A stretch of DNA of 33,727 nt, taken from contig SXWH01000267.1 in assembly GCA_005791535.1 (NCBI GenBank), positions 1 to 33,727 of the forward strand, written 5' to 3'. This stretch comes from Verrucomicrobiaceae bacterium. Lineage in GTDB: Bacteria; Verrucomicrobiota; Verrucomicrobiia; Chthoniobacterales; Chthoniobacteraceae. Shown here piece after piece: positions 8,137-17,872 of the stretch. Both the position numbers and the translations under genes were made by a program. Below the pieces are notes generated by a model. It was not told where the DNA came from and did not search any database. It saw only the letters and a program-made list of their open reading frames with translations. The stretch's first letter is position 1. Every line of letters begins with the position of its first letter.

Positions 8137-10056
8137 CTAGGACGCGGCGCCGGTTTTCCCGTCGAGAATTGGCGGTGCGACTTCGGTCTTGCCGAAACTC
8201 CGCCATGACCGAAGCGGAACGCATCCCAGCGCGATGACCACCACATTGAAAATGATGAAGCCGTGCAGAGCGTAGAATGCAGCGTCCATGAAGCCGTAGC
8301 TGTGCAGCCCGATGCCGAGCATGTTGGTGCCGAACCACGACCATGCGGTCACTGCATTGCCGAAGATTGTGAGGTTCATGAACCCGCGCTCCCGCACCAG
8401 ACCGCCGAGACGCGCGTGCAGAATGAGTGCATTCCAAATGACGATGAGAAGTGCTCCGTTTTCCTTCGGGTCCCATCCCCAGAAACGACCCCAGCTTTGG
8501 TCCGCCCAGATCCCGCCGAGCACCGTGCCCACGAAGCTGAAGAGCATCGCGAAGCAGACGATTGCGAAACACGCGCTGTAGAATGCTTTGTTGAGATCGG
8601 GCGTGATGTTCTTCGTAAATACGCCGTTCATGACGTAGAAAATCCCGAGGAAACCGGCCACGAACGTCGCTGCGTAGCCGAGCGTCACAATCACGACGTG
8701 GGTCGCGAGCCAGAAGTTCGTATCCAGAACCGCCCGGAGCATGATGAGTGTGTCGCCATCGAGCGACAGATAGTGCGCGACGGTGAGACAGATGAAAGCC
8801 ATCAGCGAGGCCACGGCGACGCCGAGTCCGCGCGGCCAGAAGGTTTCCATGAGGACGCCGAAGAGGGCCGCGCCCCATGCGATGAACAGGGCTGACGAGT
8901 ACAGGTTCGTCACCGGCGGGCGGCCTTCGTGGACCATGCGAAAAATTAGCCCGCCCGTAATGATGATGAGCGTGAACCACGTCAGCCATACCGCAGTGCG
9001 CCGCGACCACTCCATGCGCATTGGCGAGAACCACATGAGCACCGCGAAAAGGAAGGCGACGACTGATATGATCATCCCCTGATAGAAAAGTTGCGTGTAA
9101 TTGAACCACTGTTCGCTGGAGGCCTTTTTGAGCCTCCGCGTGCCTTCCTGCGTACCTTCGAGCGCTGCACGATAATCAGCGACGGCGGTGCTGAATGCCG
9201 TGGCGTCCTTCGCCCGGTAGGCGGCGGCCATTTTCGCGTATGATGCGAGGGCGAAATTCGGCTGCCCGCCGCGTTCGATATTCAGCAGGTCGCGCACGGC
9301 TCGGCTCCACTCTGCGCGTGCATCCTGTCCGCCCGATGGTGGCAGGACGAGCGGGACGGCTTCATCCTCGCGTTCACTGAACCACGCGAGCGCCTCTGCG
9401 TCCGGTGCTTTGCCGTCCATTTGCGCTTCGAATGCCTCGCGCGCCTTTTTGAGCATCGCGAGGTCCGTTTCGAGACCTTTTGCAAGGTCGCCGCCGGCGG
9501 CAGAACCGAGCGCAACTTTCAGCGTTTTGTAGGCGCGGATGGCCTTCCATAAATCGACGAGCGCCCGCTGGTAGGCGTCGCGAAGTTCGTCCTTCACACG
9601 AAATGCCCGCTGGGTCTCGGATTGAAGGGCTGCGAACCGCGGTTCGATTTGTTTCCACGTGTAGTGTTTTCCGTCGGACTGAGCTTTCTCATTCGCATCC
9701 ATCGGCACGCCGAGCAGGCCCTTCACATCCGAATGGTCAATGCGGAAAGCAGGGCGTGTGTCCGCCGTCGCAGGATCCATCATCACTTCCATCATCCATT
9801 CGATGGCGGAAAGGATTTTCGGATTATCGAAATTGCTCTTCCACGGCTCGGTATTGAGCGTCTGTTTGCCCCGCAGTTGGAGAAGCGAGTTTCTCGCGAG
9901 TGAATCGAGCGGCTGAATCCGGCCGCTTTCTACGATCGGCAGCTTTCCGAATTCCACGGTCGGGAACTCACCGGCCTTGTCCTTCGGGCGTCCGAGTTTT
10001 CCGCCGACCATTCCGACGAAGATCAGCGTGATGATGAGAGGCAGCCATTTTTTCAT
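8137..10056 (-). CDS. ccsA: Cytochrome c biogenesis protein, CcsA/ResC-like
   Basis: A 639-residue membrane protein of the CcsA/ResC half of system II cytochrome c maturation, which handles heme and attaches it to apocytochrome c outside the cytoplasmic membrane. One TM helix at about 5-20 anchors a long soluble region (about 30-325); about eight TM helices follow. The WWD heme-binding motif starts at residue 517 (WADQSWGRFWGWDPKEN). The expected flanking features are HEGRPPVTNLY before it, the THVVIVTLGYA segment, and NMLGIGLHSYGF after it, supplying conserved His. The soluble N-terminal region is much longer than in chloroplast CcsA (about 320 residues), so part of the length is lineage-specific. 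It overlaps the upstream ResB-like stop by 4 bases (ATGA). Confidence 0.93.
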   Translation of the reverse strand: MKKWLPLIITLIFVGMVGGKLGRPKDKAGEFPTVEFGKLPIVESGRIQPLDSLARNSLLQLRGKQTLNTEPWKSNFDNPKILSAIEWMMEVMMDPATADTRPAFRIDHSDVKGLLGVPMDANEKAQSDGKHYTWKQIEPRFAALQSETQRAFRVKDELRDAYQRALVDLWKAIRAYKTLKVALGSAAGGDLAKGLETDLAMLKKAREAFEAQMDGKAPDAEALAWFSEREDEAVPLVLPPSGGQDARAEWSRAVRDLLNIERGGQPNFALASYAKMAAAYRAKDATAFSTAVADYRAALEGTQEGTRRLKKASSEQWFNYTQLFYQGMIISVVAFLFAVLMWFSPMRMEWSRRTAVWLTWFTLIIITGGLIFRMVHEGRPPVTNLYSSALFIAWGAALFGVLMETFWPRGLGVAVASLMAFICLTVAHYLSLDGDTLIMLRAVLDTNFWLATHVVIVTLGYAATFVAGFLGIFYVMNGVFTKNITPDLNKAFYSACFAIVCFAMLFSFVGTVLGGIWADQSWGRFWGWDPKENGALLIVIWNALILHARLGGLVRERGFMNLTIFGNAVTAWSWFGTNMLGIGLHSYGFMDAAFYALHGFIIFNVVVIALGCVPLRSWRSFGKTEVAPPILDGKTGAAS

Positions 10057-11747
10057 GATTGTTTCCTCCTTCTCGAGAACATGAGCAGGTGCATTAGAAA
10101 GTGACGCGTCATGCCGTAGCCGACGAGTGCGCAGCCGTAATACGGTGTGAACCAGCCGGGGTTTTTCACGACCTGGAGCGTGCTGGTTCCGCGGCTCGCG
10201 CCAGCCTGCTCGCGACCCATCTGGTGTTGGTAAAATGTGAGGCCTCCGTACCGTAGCGGATTGTTCATCGAAATCTCCACGCGGTCGCGGTTCACGGCGG
10301 CGTTTGGAGCAGAGACGTGAACGGTGCTGCGGAAATCCTTCGGGATCTCCGTACCCTCGTATTTCTCGTGCGTTGTTTTCAGCAATGTGACGTGGAATTG
10401 GTGGTAGTGCCGCTCAAATCGGATTGCCGCCCGCCATTCCTTCCCGCCGACTTCGAATTTCTGCTCGCGCAACGTCGGTGACAGAAGCCATGTGCCGAGT
10501 TTCGTTCCGCCTGCGGTGATTTCCACCACGGCCGCCGGCATATTGCGGTCGTCCATGCCGCGTGCGATTACCCGTGGAATCATAAAGAAACGCTGGGCCG
10601 CGCCTTTGTCGCCCGGCGCAGGCGGGTCGGTCTCCGTGATGTCCTTGCCGGCTTCCATCATTTCCGCGGCGTATTGGCCATCGGACATCGGGCGGTTCTT
10701 GAATGCCTCAAGCATTTCGGCGCGGAAGCGCGATTTCAGGCCCGCTGCGAACTTCGTTGCCTTTGCGGGGTCTGCGACGATTCGCTGCACGGCTGGAAGC
10801 GGGTCGATGTCCGCCTTTTCGCCAAGTTCAGCCAGCGCAGCGCGCCAGATTTGAATCTTACCGCCTTCTTGAAACACCTTTTTCGCCTCCTCCATGAGCA
10901 GGTCCGGAGTGGCGTATTTTGCCTCCATCGTGGCCATGGCTCCGCGAAGCATCCCGAGCTGCTTGATGGCTTCGGCGCGTTCGACGACGCTCGCATTTGG
11001 CGAATATTGAACTAGCTTGAACGTGAACGGCAGATTCGGGTCGCTGACGGTCTTGCCGGCGGCGAGCAACTCCTGCGGAATAGCCACGACCTTGTCGCGG
11101 CCTTCCGGGTCATCGGTGATGAACACCATCTCGCTGTCGTGATGGTGTTCGCTGTAGTTGCGGGTCTCGCCCTCCGCAAAACTCATGTGCGATTCCACCG
11201 AGAATAGGTCGGTGAGCAATTGACCGACGAGCAGGGTGATGATTCCCAGATGGACCGCATCGACGCCGATTTTCTTTCCGCTCGCGGTGGGCCACACAAT
11301 CATGTCCACGAGAATCAACGCCGCGTAAGCCATGAAGAGCCAGAGCGGACTCCAGAGCAAAAAATGCGTCACCAGCCACAGCGCGATGAACACGAGCACA
11401 TAGTGCGTGAGCATCGCCCCCATTCCGCCTGGCGGACGCTCAAAACGCCGGAAATGCGCGCAAAATACATTCGCCAGAAACGCAAAGCCGATGGTGTAGC
11501 CGCCCGGGAAAACCGGCAGCACCCACCAGCCGTCGCCCGCGTGCCGGATGACCAGCCAGCTTTGGAACCACCGCTCCTGAGCCATGTAGAGGCCCTCCGC
11601 TTTTTGCGCCAGTGTGCCGGCGAAAACCAGCCATCCGCCGAGCGCGAGCAGGACGATTGCGAGCCTCACCGAAGTCAGCAGATTCCACACTTTCCGAGCC
11701 GGTGAAGTGCCCTCGGATTTCGGTTGTTGAGTTTCAGTCGTGCTCAT
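10053..11747 (-). CDS. resB: Cytochrome c biogenesis protein, ResB/Ccs1-like
   Basis: A 564-residue partner of the CcsA-like protein; together they form the system II cytochrome c synthase. TM helices lie near residues 28-46, 82-97, 112-131, 133-152 and 163-182, followed by a large extracytoplasmic domain (about 183-535) and a last TM helix near 537-557. The N-terminal segment SVRLAIVLLALGGWLVFAGT resembles the ResB start, where a short loop follows the first helix. The C-terminal part of the soluble region (NPLRYGGLTFYQHQM) matches the conserved ResB segment in which a product of the form YKG(L)xFYQ is usual. Both ends are 4-base ATGA overlaps, with the lipoprotein upstream and ccsA downstream, so the three are one translationally coupled unit. 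Confidence 0.88.
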   Translation of the reverse strand: MSTTETQQPKSEGTSPARKVWNLLTSVRLAIVLLALGGWLVFAGTLAQKAEGLYMAQERWFQSWLVIRHAGDGWWVLPVFPGGYTIGFAFLANVFCAHFRRFERPPGGMGAMLTHYVLVFIALWLVTHFLLWSPLWLFMAYAALILVDMIVWPTASGKKIGVDAVHLGIITLLVGQLLTDLFSVESHMSFAEGETRNYSEHHHDSEMVFITDDPEGRDKVVAIPQELLAAGKTVSDPNLPFTFKLVQYSPNASVVERAEAIKQLGMLRGAMATMEAKYATPDLLMEEAKKVFQEGGKIQIWRAALAELGEKADIDPLPAVQRIVADPAKATKFAAGLKSRFRAEMLEAFKNRPMSDGQYAAEMMEAGKDITETDPPAPGDKGAAQRFFMIPRVIARGMDDRNMPAAVVEITAGGTKLGTWLLSPTLREQKFEVGGKEWRAAIRFERHYHQFHVTLLKTTHEKYEGTEIPKDFRSTVHVSAPNAAVNRDRVEISMNNPLRYGGLTFYQHQMGREQAGASRGTSTLQVVKNPGWFTPYYGCALVGYGMTRHFLMHLLMFSRRRKQS

Positions 11748-12826
11748 TTGCCGGTTCGGATGAATGACACGAACGAATCCTTCGCCGCAGCCACCGCGGC
11801 GTGATCACCCGTGAGTTTAAAGAAGAAATACTGGCCATCCTTCGGCACGATCGCGGCGATCATCGATTTGGATTCGCCTTTCAAATCAGCCAGCAGAGAG
11901 CCTTGCGGCGCGCCGTCGAGCGGTGCTGTGCAGTCTTTGAGCCCGGTTTCATCCGTGGCTGGAAGCCCGACTTGTGAGCGCCAGCGGTTGACGTTGGAAA
12001 GTGTGCCGCCGGTGTCGTTTGGGAAAACACTCACGGTCACGTCGGCCTTTGCTCCGTCCTTCTCTGGAACGGTGAACTTGGCAATCTGCATCGGCCCCGG
12101 TGCGAGAGCCGTCCAGCCCGCCGGAGCGGGAATCTCGGGTGCCGGAACAGGTGTGGCCGGCGCGGCGGGAGTCGGAGCAGGTGCAGTTGGTGCGGCGGTC
12201 GCAGCTTCGAACTTAATCGTGGCGAGGAATTGCTTGAACGGCGCAACTTGAGGCTCCACCGACTCGGGCGAGCCTTGCAGTTTGAAAAACCAGCTCTGTC
12301 CTCCATAGTTGAACATCGCTGTAACTATCCGCGCCTTCTTCCCGCGTTGATCACCAGTGAGGTCGAAAATCTTCCCCTGTCCGCCAGCGACGGGAATATC
12401 CGTCAGAGCCTTTGCGGACTCTTCGTCGGTGAGCGGATCGAGCCCGAACACCGAGCGCCACATGTTGACGAGCATCGGCTCTTTTCCGCTGAAAGACCCG
12501 AGCGGCGTGATGTTTACCGTCGCATCCGAGCCCTCGATTGCAAAACGGCCGACCGCCTTTACCGGACCGCCGGCGGATTCCGGCCCGAGATCCTTCCAAC
12601 CAGCAGGAAGCGTCCATTTCACCGTCGGGAGCGCCGGTTCGTCACCGTGCTCCTCGCCGGGCGCGTGGTCGTGGCCTTCGTGACCGGGTTCTTGTTTCGC
12701 TTCGGGAAGTTTCTCTTTTGGAACGGTATACACCGCGATGGTGCGCTCCTTGCATCCCGAGAATGAAAGCGCGCAGCCAGCCGCTAGTAGCGAAGCTCCG
12801 CGCAAGATGGTTGGTGAAATTGGCAT
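11744..12826 (-). CDS. Lipoprotein with duplicated domain, first gene of the cytochrome c maturation operon
   Basis: A 360-residue predicted lipoprotein that I cannot assign to a named family. The signal sequence ends in one of two possible lipobox cysteines (AAGC at 18, or FSGC at 25). A His/Glu-rich stretch follows (HEGHDHAPGEEHGDE, about 49-63) and could bind metal. Two related domains make up the rest: about 73-212 and 237-358. Each runs LPAGW (or APAGW), a WRS segment (NMWRSVFG and NRWRSQVG), an S-WFFKL or YFFFKL strand, and an F-SFI/F-ATI end. An Ala/Pro linker (about 213-236) joins them. The ATG at 12826 is chosen for the signal peptide; sequence upstream in frame is antisense-like. 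It overlaps resB by ATGA, which ties it to heme delivery or apocytochrome handling. Confidence 0.75.
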   Translation of the reverse strand: MPISPTILRGASLLAAGCALSFSGCKERTIAVYTVPKEKLPEAKQEPGHEGHDHAPGEEHGDEPALPTVKWTLPAGWKDLGPESAGGPVKAVGRFAIEGSDATVNITPLGSFSGKEPMLVNMWRSVFGLDPLTDEESAKALTDIPVAGGQGKIFDLTGDQRGKKARIVTAMFNYGGQSWFFKLQGSPESVEPQVAPFKQFLATIKFEAATAAPTAPAPTPAAPATPVPAPEIPAPAGWTALAPGPMQIAKFTVPEKDGAKADVTVSVFPNDTGGTLSNVNRWRSQVGLPATDETGLKDCTAPLDGAPQGSLLADLKGESKSMIAAIVPKDGQYFFFKLTGDHAAVAAAKDSFVSFIRTGK

Positions 12827-12984
12827 TGGTATGGATACCGGCGGTTTCTCAACCCATCCGGAACGAGGTTTATTAGCGGCCCTCGACCGAACGGCAAGGT
12901 GCTTCGCATCACGCCGGCGTAAGAAACCATACGAGCGTTGCCCGGCGAAGCGACGCATTGATCGGGAACGAAGCGCGGTTGCTG

Positions 12985-15900
12985 TTAGTATTCGCCCAGT
13001 TCCCGGAGACGCTGGGCCGACGCGGGCTGTGCTGTGCCGAGTTCCTGCGCGAAGATGGACACCCGGAATTCCTCCAGCAGCCAGCGGAAAGCTTCCTTCT
13101 TCGCCGCCGGGACGCGGTTTTCCCAATCTCCAAATGGCACAAGTTGCCGCGCCTTTTCCGCATCCTTTGCCGGATTCAATACGGCACGCTCGGCGCGGAT
13201 TTGCACGGCGCGGAGGTAGCGCTGGAGGTGCGGGATTTGCGCGTAAGGAGTTCGCGCGAGAAAATTTCCCGGCAGGATTCGCTGCACATCGTGCTCAAGT
13301 CCGGGATATTTTTTCGAGCCTGCGAGAATATTCTGACGCAGCGCGAGGAGTTGCCGGGTCCAATCGCCGAGTTGCCAGGTGAGTTGTGGCAGCGTGCTTC
13401 GCGCGTTCCCGACGAGTGTGGTAAATCGCGACTGCGTCAGCGGCAGAGCGGGATGGAGCGTAAGCGTGTGGTCGAGAAGATTGGAAAATGCAGTCGTCTG
13501 GAGCAGTTCGCCCGTGATGAACGGCGCGGATGGCGCGGCGAGTTTTGCGCTCATGGCGTGGAGCGCATCGTGGAAGCTCGCCGCCTGCTTCGGCGCGGAC
13601 GGGATGAATTTCGCGAATCCCGCGAGTTCCTTTTTCAGCCGGTTCAAGTCGGTCGCGAGCACGAGTTCCGCAAGACGGCGCACTCCGCGGACGGAAGCGG
13701 AAATGGCATCTTCGCGTTTGCGGAACAGGCGGATGGAAACGGTCTTCTCCTGTGCCTCGATTCCCGGATACGCCAGCAGCGGCGAGCCGGCGATTTGCTC
13801 GACGACGATCGATTCCGGAAGGTCCCCGAATGACCATGTGGAGAGGCCGTTTTGTTCCCACTGCTTCGCGGCGGCATTCCACGATTTCGTCTGCAAATCG
13901 TGTCCGTCCACCGCCGATTGCACCGCGGCGAGTTCGCGGCCGGATGCGAGCGGCTTGTTTGCGTGATCCACGACCTCGATGCGCGGCTGGAGATGGGATG
14001 GCAGACTGTTTGGCGGCCAGTCGGACGCGCGGACTTCAATGCGGTATTTCCGGCTGAGAAATGCGGCGAGTTCCGCGAGGAATTCTCCGCGTCCCGGCTG
14101 AAACTGAGCGGCGACTTCGGCGATCTTCTGCTCGATCGGCATGAGCGGTTTGCGCACGCTTTTTGGTAATGCGCGAAGCAGAACGCCGATTTGCTCCTCG
14201 CGCAGGCCGGGCACCATCCACTGAATCTGCGCGCTCGTGAGCTGCGCTGCTGCGGGAAGCGGGACGCGCACCGTGACGCCGTCGTTTTCCTCGCCGGGAT
14301 TGTACGCATACACGACCGGCAGGACCGTATTGCCGAGCGCGACCTTGTCGGGGAACAGCGTCTTGTCGAACGACGTGTCGTGGTCGCCCACGAGGTCTTC
14401 TTCCGTGGCGCAAAGGAAGTCCGGTTCCTTGCCAATGCGCTCGCGGACCAGCTTGTTCAGATCGGGCACGGACGACACGTTCTTGATCCGGTCTGCGTAG
14501 AAAAAAAACAGCGACTCCTCCAAATCATGCGCCCGCCGGCTGCGGACCCGGGTAAGCGCATTCTCCAGTTTCTCGCAGAGTTTTGCATTCTCCGAGAAGA
14601 AGCGTTGCGCGACGTGCGCGCCCTTTTCCACGAGCGCACCGCGGATGAAGAGCTCGGTGGCTTCCTCCATGTTGATGCGGCCGTAATCCACGAGGCGTCG
14701 TCCGACTTCCAGCCCGTGAACGAGCACGCGCTCCACGGCGAGCACGCGTCCCGCTTTCGCGCTCCAGTGCGGGTCGGAATAGCGATGGCTGCAAAGGTGC
14801 GCGCCGATTTCCTCGATCCACTCCGGCGCGATTCCTGCCGCCGTGCGCGCGAAAAGCTGCGATGTTTCCACAATCTCCGCTGCGACGAGCCACGCCGGCT
14901 GCCGCACTTTGTCGGGCTTCTTTTCGGGAGCGGTGCGCTTCTGCGGTTTGTCGCGGCGCTCGTAAAGATTCGAGCCGGGGAAGAGCGAGACGATGCGGTT
15001 GCCCGCGGCTTTGTAGGTGTTCTTCTCGGTCCGCTGCGCAATGTGGCCGAGCAGTCCGGCGAGCACGGAGCGGTGGATTGCTGCGTAATGCTCATCGGGC
15101 TTGAGCGGCTTCTGTTGCTTCCCAGCGTCGATGACGTCGGCGAGTTGCCAGTGGATATCGCGCCACTCGCGCATCCGCGAAATGGAAAGAAACTTCGCCT
15201 TGCAGAAACGCCGCAGCGCATTGCCGCCGCCGCGGCCCTCGGGATCGGGTGCGTCATGCCAGATGTTGAGCAGCGAAAGGAAGTCGGAGTCTGGATCCGC
15301 AAACGCCTTGTGCGCGGCGGCGGCGGCTTCCTTTTGGTCTTCAGGACGCTCGCGCGGATCGGGCACGCTGAGCCCCGCTGCGATGACGAGCATTTCCGCG
15401 AGAACGCCTTCCTCCCGCGCTTGCAGCAGCATTCGGCCAAGCGTCGGGTCCACCGGAAGCCGCGCGAGTTCGTGGCCGATGCGCGTGAGTTCGTTCGTGT
15501 CGTCAATCGCTCCGAGTTCGTGGAGCAGCGTGTATCCCGCGCGAATCGCGGCGGCGTGCGGCGGATTGATGAACGGAAACATGTCGATGTCCCCAAGCCG
15601 GAACGCCTTCATCCGGAGAATCACCTCCGCGAGATTCGCGCGCTGGATTTCCGGCTGCGTAAACGCGTCGCGCTTGTCGTAGTCGTCCTGCGCGTAAAGG
15701 CGGATGCAGATGCCTTCAGCGACACGCCCCGCGCGGCCTGTGCGCTGGTTCGCGCTACTTTGGGAAATTTCCTCCACCGGAAGCCGCTTGGTCCGCGTGC
15801 GGGGATTGTAGCGGCTCAACCGCGCAAGCCCCGTGTCCACAACGAAGCGAATGCGCGGAAGCGTCAGCGACGTCTCGGCGATGTTCGTAGCCACGATAAC

Positions 15901-16725
15901 GCGCCGTTTTGGCCCCGGTGAAAAGATGCGCTGTTGATCGCCTGTCGGCATCCGACCAAAGAGCGCCATCACCTCGACGCCCTGGCCGAGACTGCCTTCC
16001 AGAATGTCTCGTGTGTCGCGGATGTCGCGCTCCGTCGGCATGAAGACAAGCACATCGCCGAAATCCGATTCGATGAGCGCATCCTCCACCGCGCTCACCG
16101 CGGCATCCACGTAGTGTACGTCCTCGCCATCCGCGACCGCCGGAGCATAGCGCACTTCCACCGGAAACATCCGTCCCGAGACTTCGATAATCGGCGCACC
16201 TCCAAACGCCTCGCTGAACGCCTGCGTATCGAGCGTGGCCGAGGCGACGATCAGCTTCAAATCGGGCCGTCGCTTCAGCAGTCCGCGCAAATAGCCGAGC
16301 AAAAAGTCGATGTTCAGCGAGCGCTCATGCGCCTCATCCAGCATCAGCGCGGAATACTGCCGCAGCATCGGGTCGCTCTGAATCTCCGCGAGCAGGATGC
16401 CGTCCGTCATGAACTTGATCCGCGTGTCCCGTCCTGTGTCGTCGTTAAACCGCATCTTGCATCCCACCTCGCGCCCCCAGTTCACGCCGAGTTCCTCCGC
16501 AACGCGTTTCGAGACACTCATCGCCGCTACCCGTCGCGGTTGCGTGCAGCCGATTTTGCCGTGTTCCGCGGCGCCGGCTTCCAGAAGCATCTTCGGAATT
16601 TGCGTCGTTTTCCCCGAGCCGGTTTCCCCCGCGATGATTAGCACCTGATTGCCGCGAATCGCCGCAAGAATCTCCTCGCGCCGTTGCGAAACGGGCAGGT
16701 CTTCGGGATATCGGATGTTCATCAT
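12985..16725 (-). CDS. hrpA: ATP-dependent RNA helicase, HrpA type (DEAH box)
   Basis: A 1246-residue DEAH-box RNA helicase, close to the usual HrpA length of about 1300. Walker A GETGSGKT at 33-40, motif Ia TQPRRVAAM, motif II DEAH at 130-133, motif III SAT at 162-164, motif V NIAETSLTL and motif VI QRTGRAGR are all present. The HA2/ratchet and OB regions follow, and the C-terminal third is the DUF3418 type found in HrpA. HrpA acts on stalled ribosomes and on mRNA in E. coli; the same role here is inference. The start is M1 or M2 (MMNIRYPEDLP). It is not coupled to its neighbours: 158 bases separate its stop from the cytochrome operon start, and about 100 lie upstream before the PH-domain gene. 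Confidence 0.95.
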   Translation of the reverse strand: MMNIRYPEDLPVSQRREEILAAIRGNQVLIIAGETGSGKTTQIPKMLLEAGAAEHGKIGCTQPRRVAAMSVSKRVAEELGVNWGREVGCKMRFNDDTGRDTRIKFMTDGILLAEIQSDPMLRQYSALMLDEAHERSLNIDFLLGYLRGLLKRRPDLKLIVASATLDTQAFSEAFGGAPIIEVSGRMFPVEVRYAPAVADGEDVHYVDAAVSAVEDALIESDFGDVLVFMPTERDIRDTRDILEGSLGQGVEVMALFGRMPTGDQQRIFSPGPKRRVIVATNIAETSLTLPRIRFVVDTGLARLSRYNPRTRTKRLPVEEISQSSANQRTGRAGRVAEGICIRLYAQDDYDKRDAFTQPEIQRANLAEVILRMKAFRLGDIDMFPFINPPHAAAIRAGYTLLHELGAIDDTNELTRIGHELARLPVDPTLGRMLLQAREEGVLAEMLVIAAGLSVPDPRERPEDQKEAAAAAHKAFADPDSDFLSLLNIWHDAPDPEGRGGGNALRRFCKAKFLSISRMREWRDIHWQLADVIDAGKQQKPLKPDEHYAAIHRSVLAGLLGHIAQRTEKNTYKAAGNRIVSLFPGSNLYERRDKPQKRTAPEKKPDKVRQPAWLVAAEIVETSQLFARTAAGIAPEWIEEIGAHLCSHRYSDPHWSAKAGRVLAVERVLVHGLEVGRRLVDYGRINMEEATELFIRGALVEKGAHVAQRFFSENAKLCEKLENALTRVRSRRAHDLEESLFFFYADRIKNVSSVPDLNKLVRERIGKEPDFLCATEEDLVGDHDTSFDKTLFPDKVALGNTVLPVVYAYNPGEENDGVTVRVPLPAAAQLTSAQIQWMVPGLREEQIGVLLRALPKSVRKPLMPIEQKIAEVAAQFQPGRGEFLAELAAFLSRKYRIEVRASDWPPNSLPSHLQPRIEVVDHANKPLASGRELAAVQSAVDGHDLQTKSWNAAAKQWEQNGLSTWSFGDLPESIVVEQIAGSPLLAYPGIEAQEKTVSIRLFRKREDAISASVRGVRRLAELVLATDLNRLKKELAGFAKFIPSAPKQAASFHDALHAMSAKLAAPSAPFITGELLQTTAFSNLLDHTLTLHPALPLTQSRFTTLVGNARSTLPQLTWQLGDWTRQLLALRQNILAGSKKYPGLEHDVQRILPGNFLARTPYAQIPHLQRYLRAVQIRAERAVLNPAKDAEKARQLVPFGDWENRVPAAKKEAFRWLLEEFRVSIFAQELGTAQPASAQRLRELGEY

Positions 16726-16824
16726 GAAAAGACGTTGAAAGTGCCGTGCTGCACGATGAACGTCAACCGACCGGTTCTGCTCGCTGAAGCAGAATACTGC
16801 GGCGAGTCATGTGAAATTTGGAAG

Positions 16825-17376
16825 CTATTGGTTCTCCCGCTGCGCGTCGATCTCGGCCAGCAGGTCGCGAGCTTTGAGGCAGTCTTTTACGCCGGGAATG
16901 ACCAACGTTCCGTTCTGGCCGCCGGCAGTGGTCGCGAGTTGCAGCGAATGGATGCCGAACTGGCGCATGAGGAAGTCCTGATTCGCGGAGTAATCCACGA
17001 TGGAGCGAAAGTGCAATTTCCGGTCGGTTTCAACGAGTGCGTGCTGACGGACGCGCAGGAACGCACCCTCGACGGTCACCTCGAGCGTTGCCGCGCGGCG
17101 TGCCGCGATGCGATGGCTGACGATCAGGTAGCACAGTGCTGCGAGGAGAAACGCTGCGGAAACCCCGATTGCAATGGCTTTTGATGCGAGTGCGCACGCG
17201 GCGCCTGCGGTCATGTTTCCACGTTCGATAATCCTGCTGATGGCGCCGAAACCGAGGACACCGCCGAATACACACATCGGCGCTGCCCACGCCAGGAACG
17301 CCTGCGTGCGCAGGTAGCGACGGAGTAGGTCGCGGTCGATCTCGATGCTCAGGTTGACCGGGTGCGGATTGCTCAT
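16825..17376 (-). CDS. Small membrane protein with bacterial PH-like (YcxB-type) domain
   Basis: A 183-residue protein with two TM helices (about 29-50 and 64-88) and a C-terminal cytoplasmic beta-rich region of about 85 residues (TLEVTVEGAFLRVRQHALVE... FRSIVDYSANQDFLMRQFG... GTLVIPGVKDCLKARDLLAEI). This order of helices followed by a strand-rich domain is that of YcxB/bPH2 proteins, whose function is unknown. The strands, the central FRSI-V-Y segment and the ending helix fit. Start at 17376 (MSNPHPVNLSIEID) follows a bare leader with no ribosome binding site. Its neighbours are not functionally linked. Confidence 0.65.
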   Translation of the reverse strand: MSNPHPVNLSIEIDRDLLRRYLRTQAFLAWAAPMCVFGGVLGFGAISRIIERGNMTAGAACALASKAIAIGVSAAFLLAALCYLIVSHRIAARRAATLEVTVEGAFLRVRQHALVETDRKLHFRSIVDYSANQDFLMRQFGIHSLQLATTAGGQNGTLVIPGVKDCLKARDLLAEIDAQRENQ

Positions 17377-17469
17377 TGTTGAATGTGCCGTCCGGAGGTT
17401 TCTACGCCGGAAGCATTAAGGATATTTAGCGCAACGGGTTTGCCCGGCATCCCGCCCGCTCGAAGCGAC

Positions 17470-17838
17470 TTATTTCGCCTCGATGAAATCGACGACCATC
17501 GGCTCTTCCAGATGCGGCTTGAGCACTTCGACGAACGCCTTGTGGTCGGGATGGACGAGATAGGCGTCGCGATCCTTTTCGTTCTTGAACGTGACGATCC
17601 AGCAGTGCGTGAACCCTTTCGAGAGGCCTTCGGGGCTGGAGTTGGTGCCGTGCTTGAAGTCCTGAATCGCGGGAATCTTGGTCTTCAGCGCTGCGAAGGC
17701 GGTGACGACCTTTGCGATGTCCTCCTTTTTGGAGTCGGCTTTGAACTTGAAGTGGACGACGTGATAAACGGGATCGTCTGCTGCGATGGTGCTCATGGAA
17801 AATGCGGCGAAAGTGGCGAGTGCGAAGAGGAGTTTCAT
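17470..17838 (-). CDS. Secreted Dabb-family (stress-responsive alpha/beta barrel) protein
   Basis: A 122-residue protein with a signal peptide (about 1-19, MKLLFALATFAAFSMSTIAA) and one Dabb domain: VYHVVHFKFK, a helix with KKEDIAKVVTAFAAL, the FKHGTNSSPEGLSKGFTHC-WIVTF strand pair, then HPDHKAFVEVLKPHLE and VVDFIEAK. The H-x-F start, the loop and the final F-x(2,3) strand are the typical Dabb pattern of a dimeric alpha/beta barrel. Function is not known for most members. Export is typical of planctomycete and verrucomicrobial Dabb proteins. It lies 34 bases after the rsmA-NUDIX stop on the same strand. Confidence 0.85.
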   Translation of the reverse strand: MKLLFALATFAAFSMSTIAADDPVYHVVHFKFKADSKKEDIAKVVTAFAALKTKIPAIQDFKHGTNSSPEGLSKGFTHCWIVTFKNEKDRDAYLVHPDHKAFVEVLKPHLEEPMVVDFIEAK

Positions 17839-17872
17839 GCGGCGCAGTGAATGGCGGGGTGACGTAGAAAAC

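Noticed and set aside
14191-15921. + strand open frame (576 residues) opposite hrpA
   Set aside because: The minus strand has all DEAH helicase motifs; the + frame shows no motif and has antisense-type composition.
16775-16794. Small hairpin (TTCTGC...GCAGAA) upstream of hrpA
   Set aside because: Only six pairs and no T-run on either side, so I do not call a terminator.
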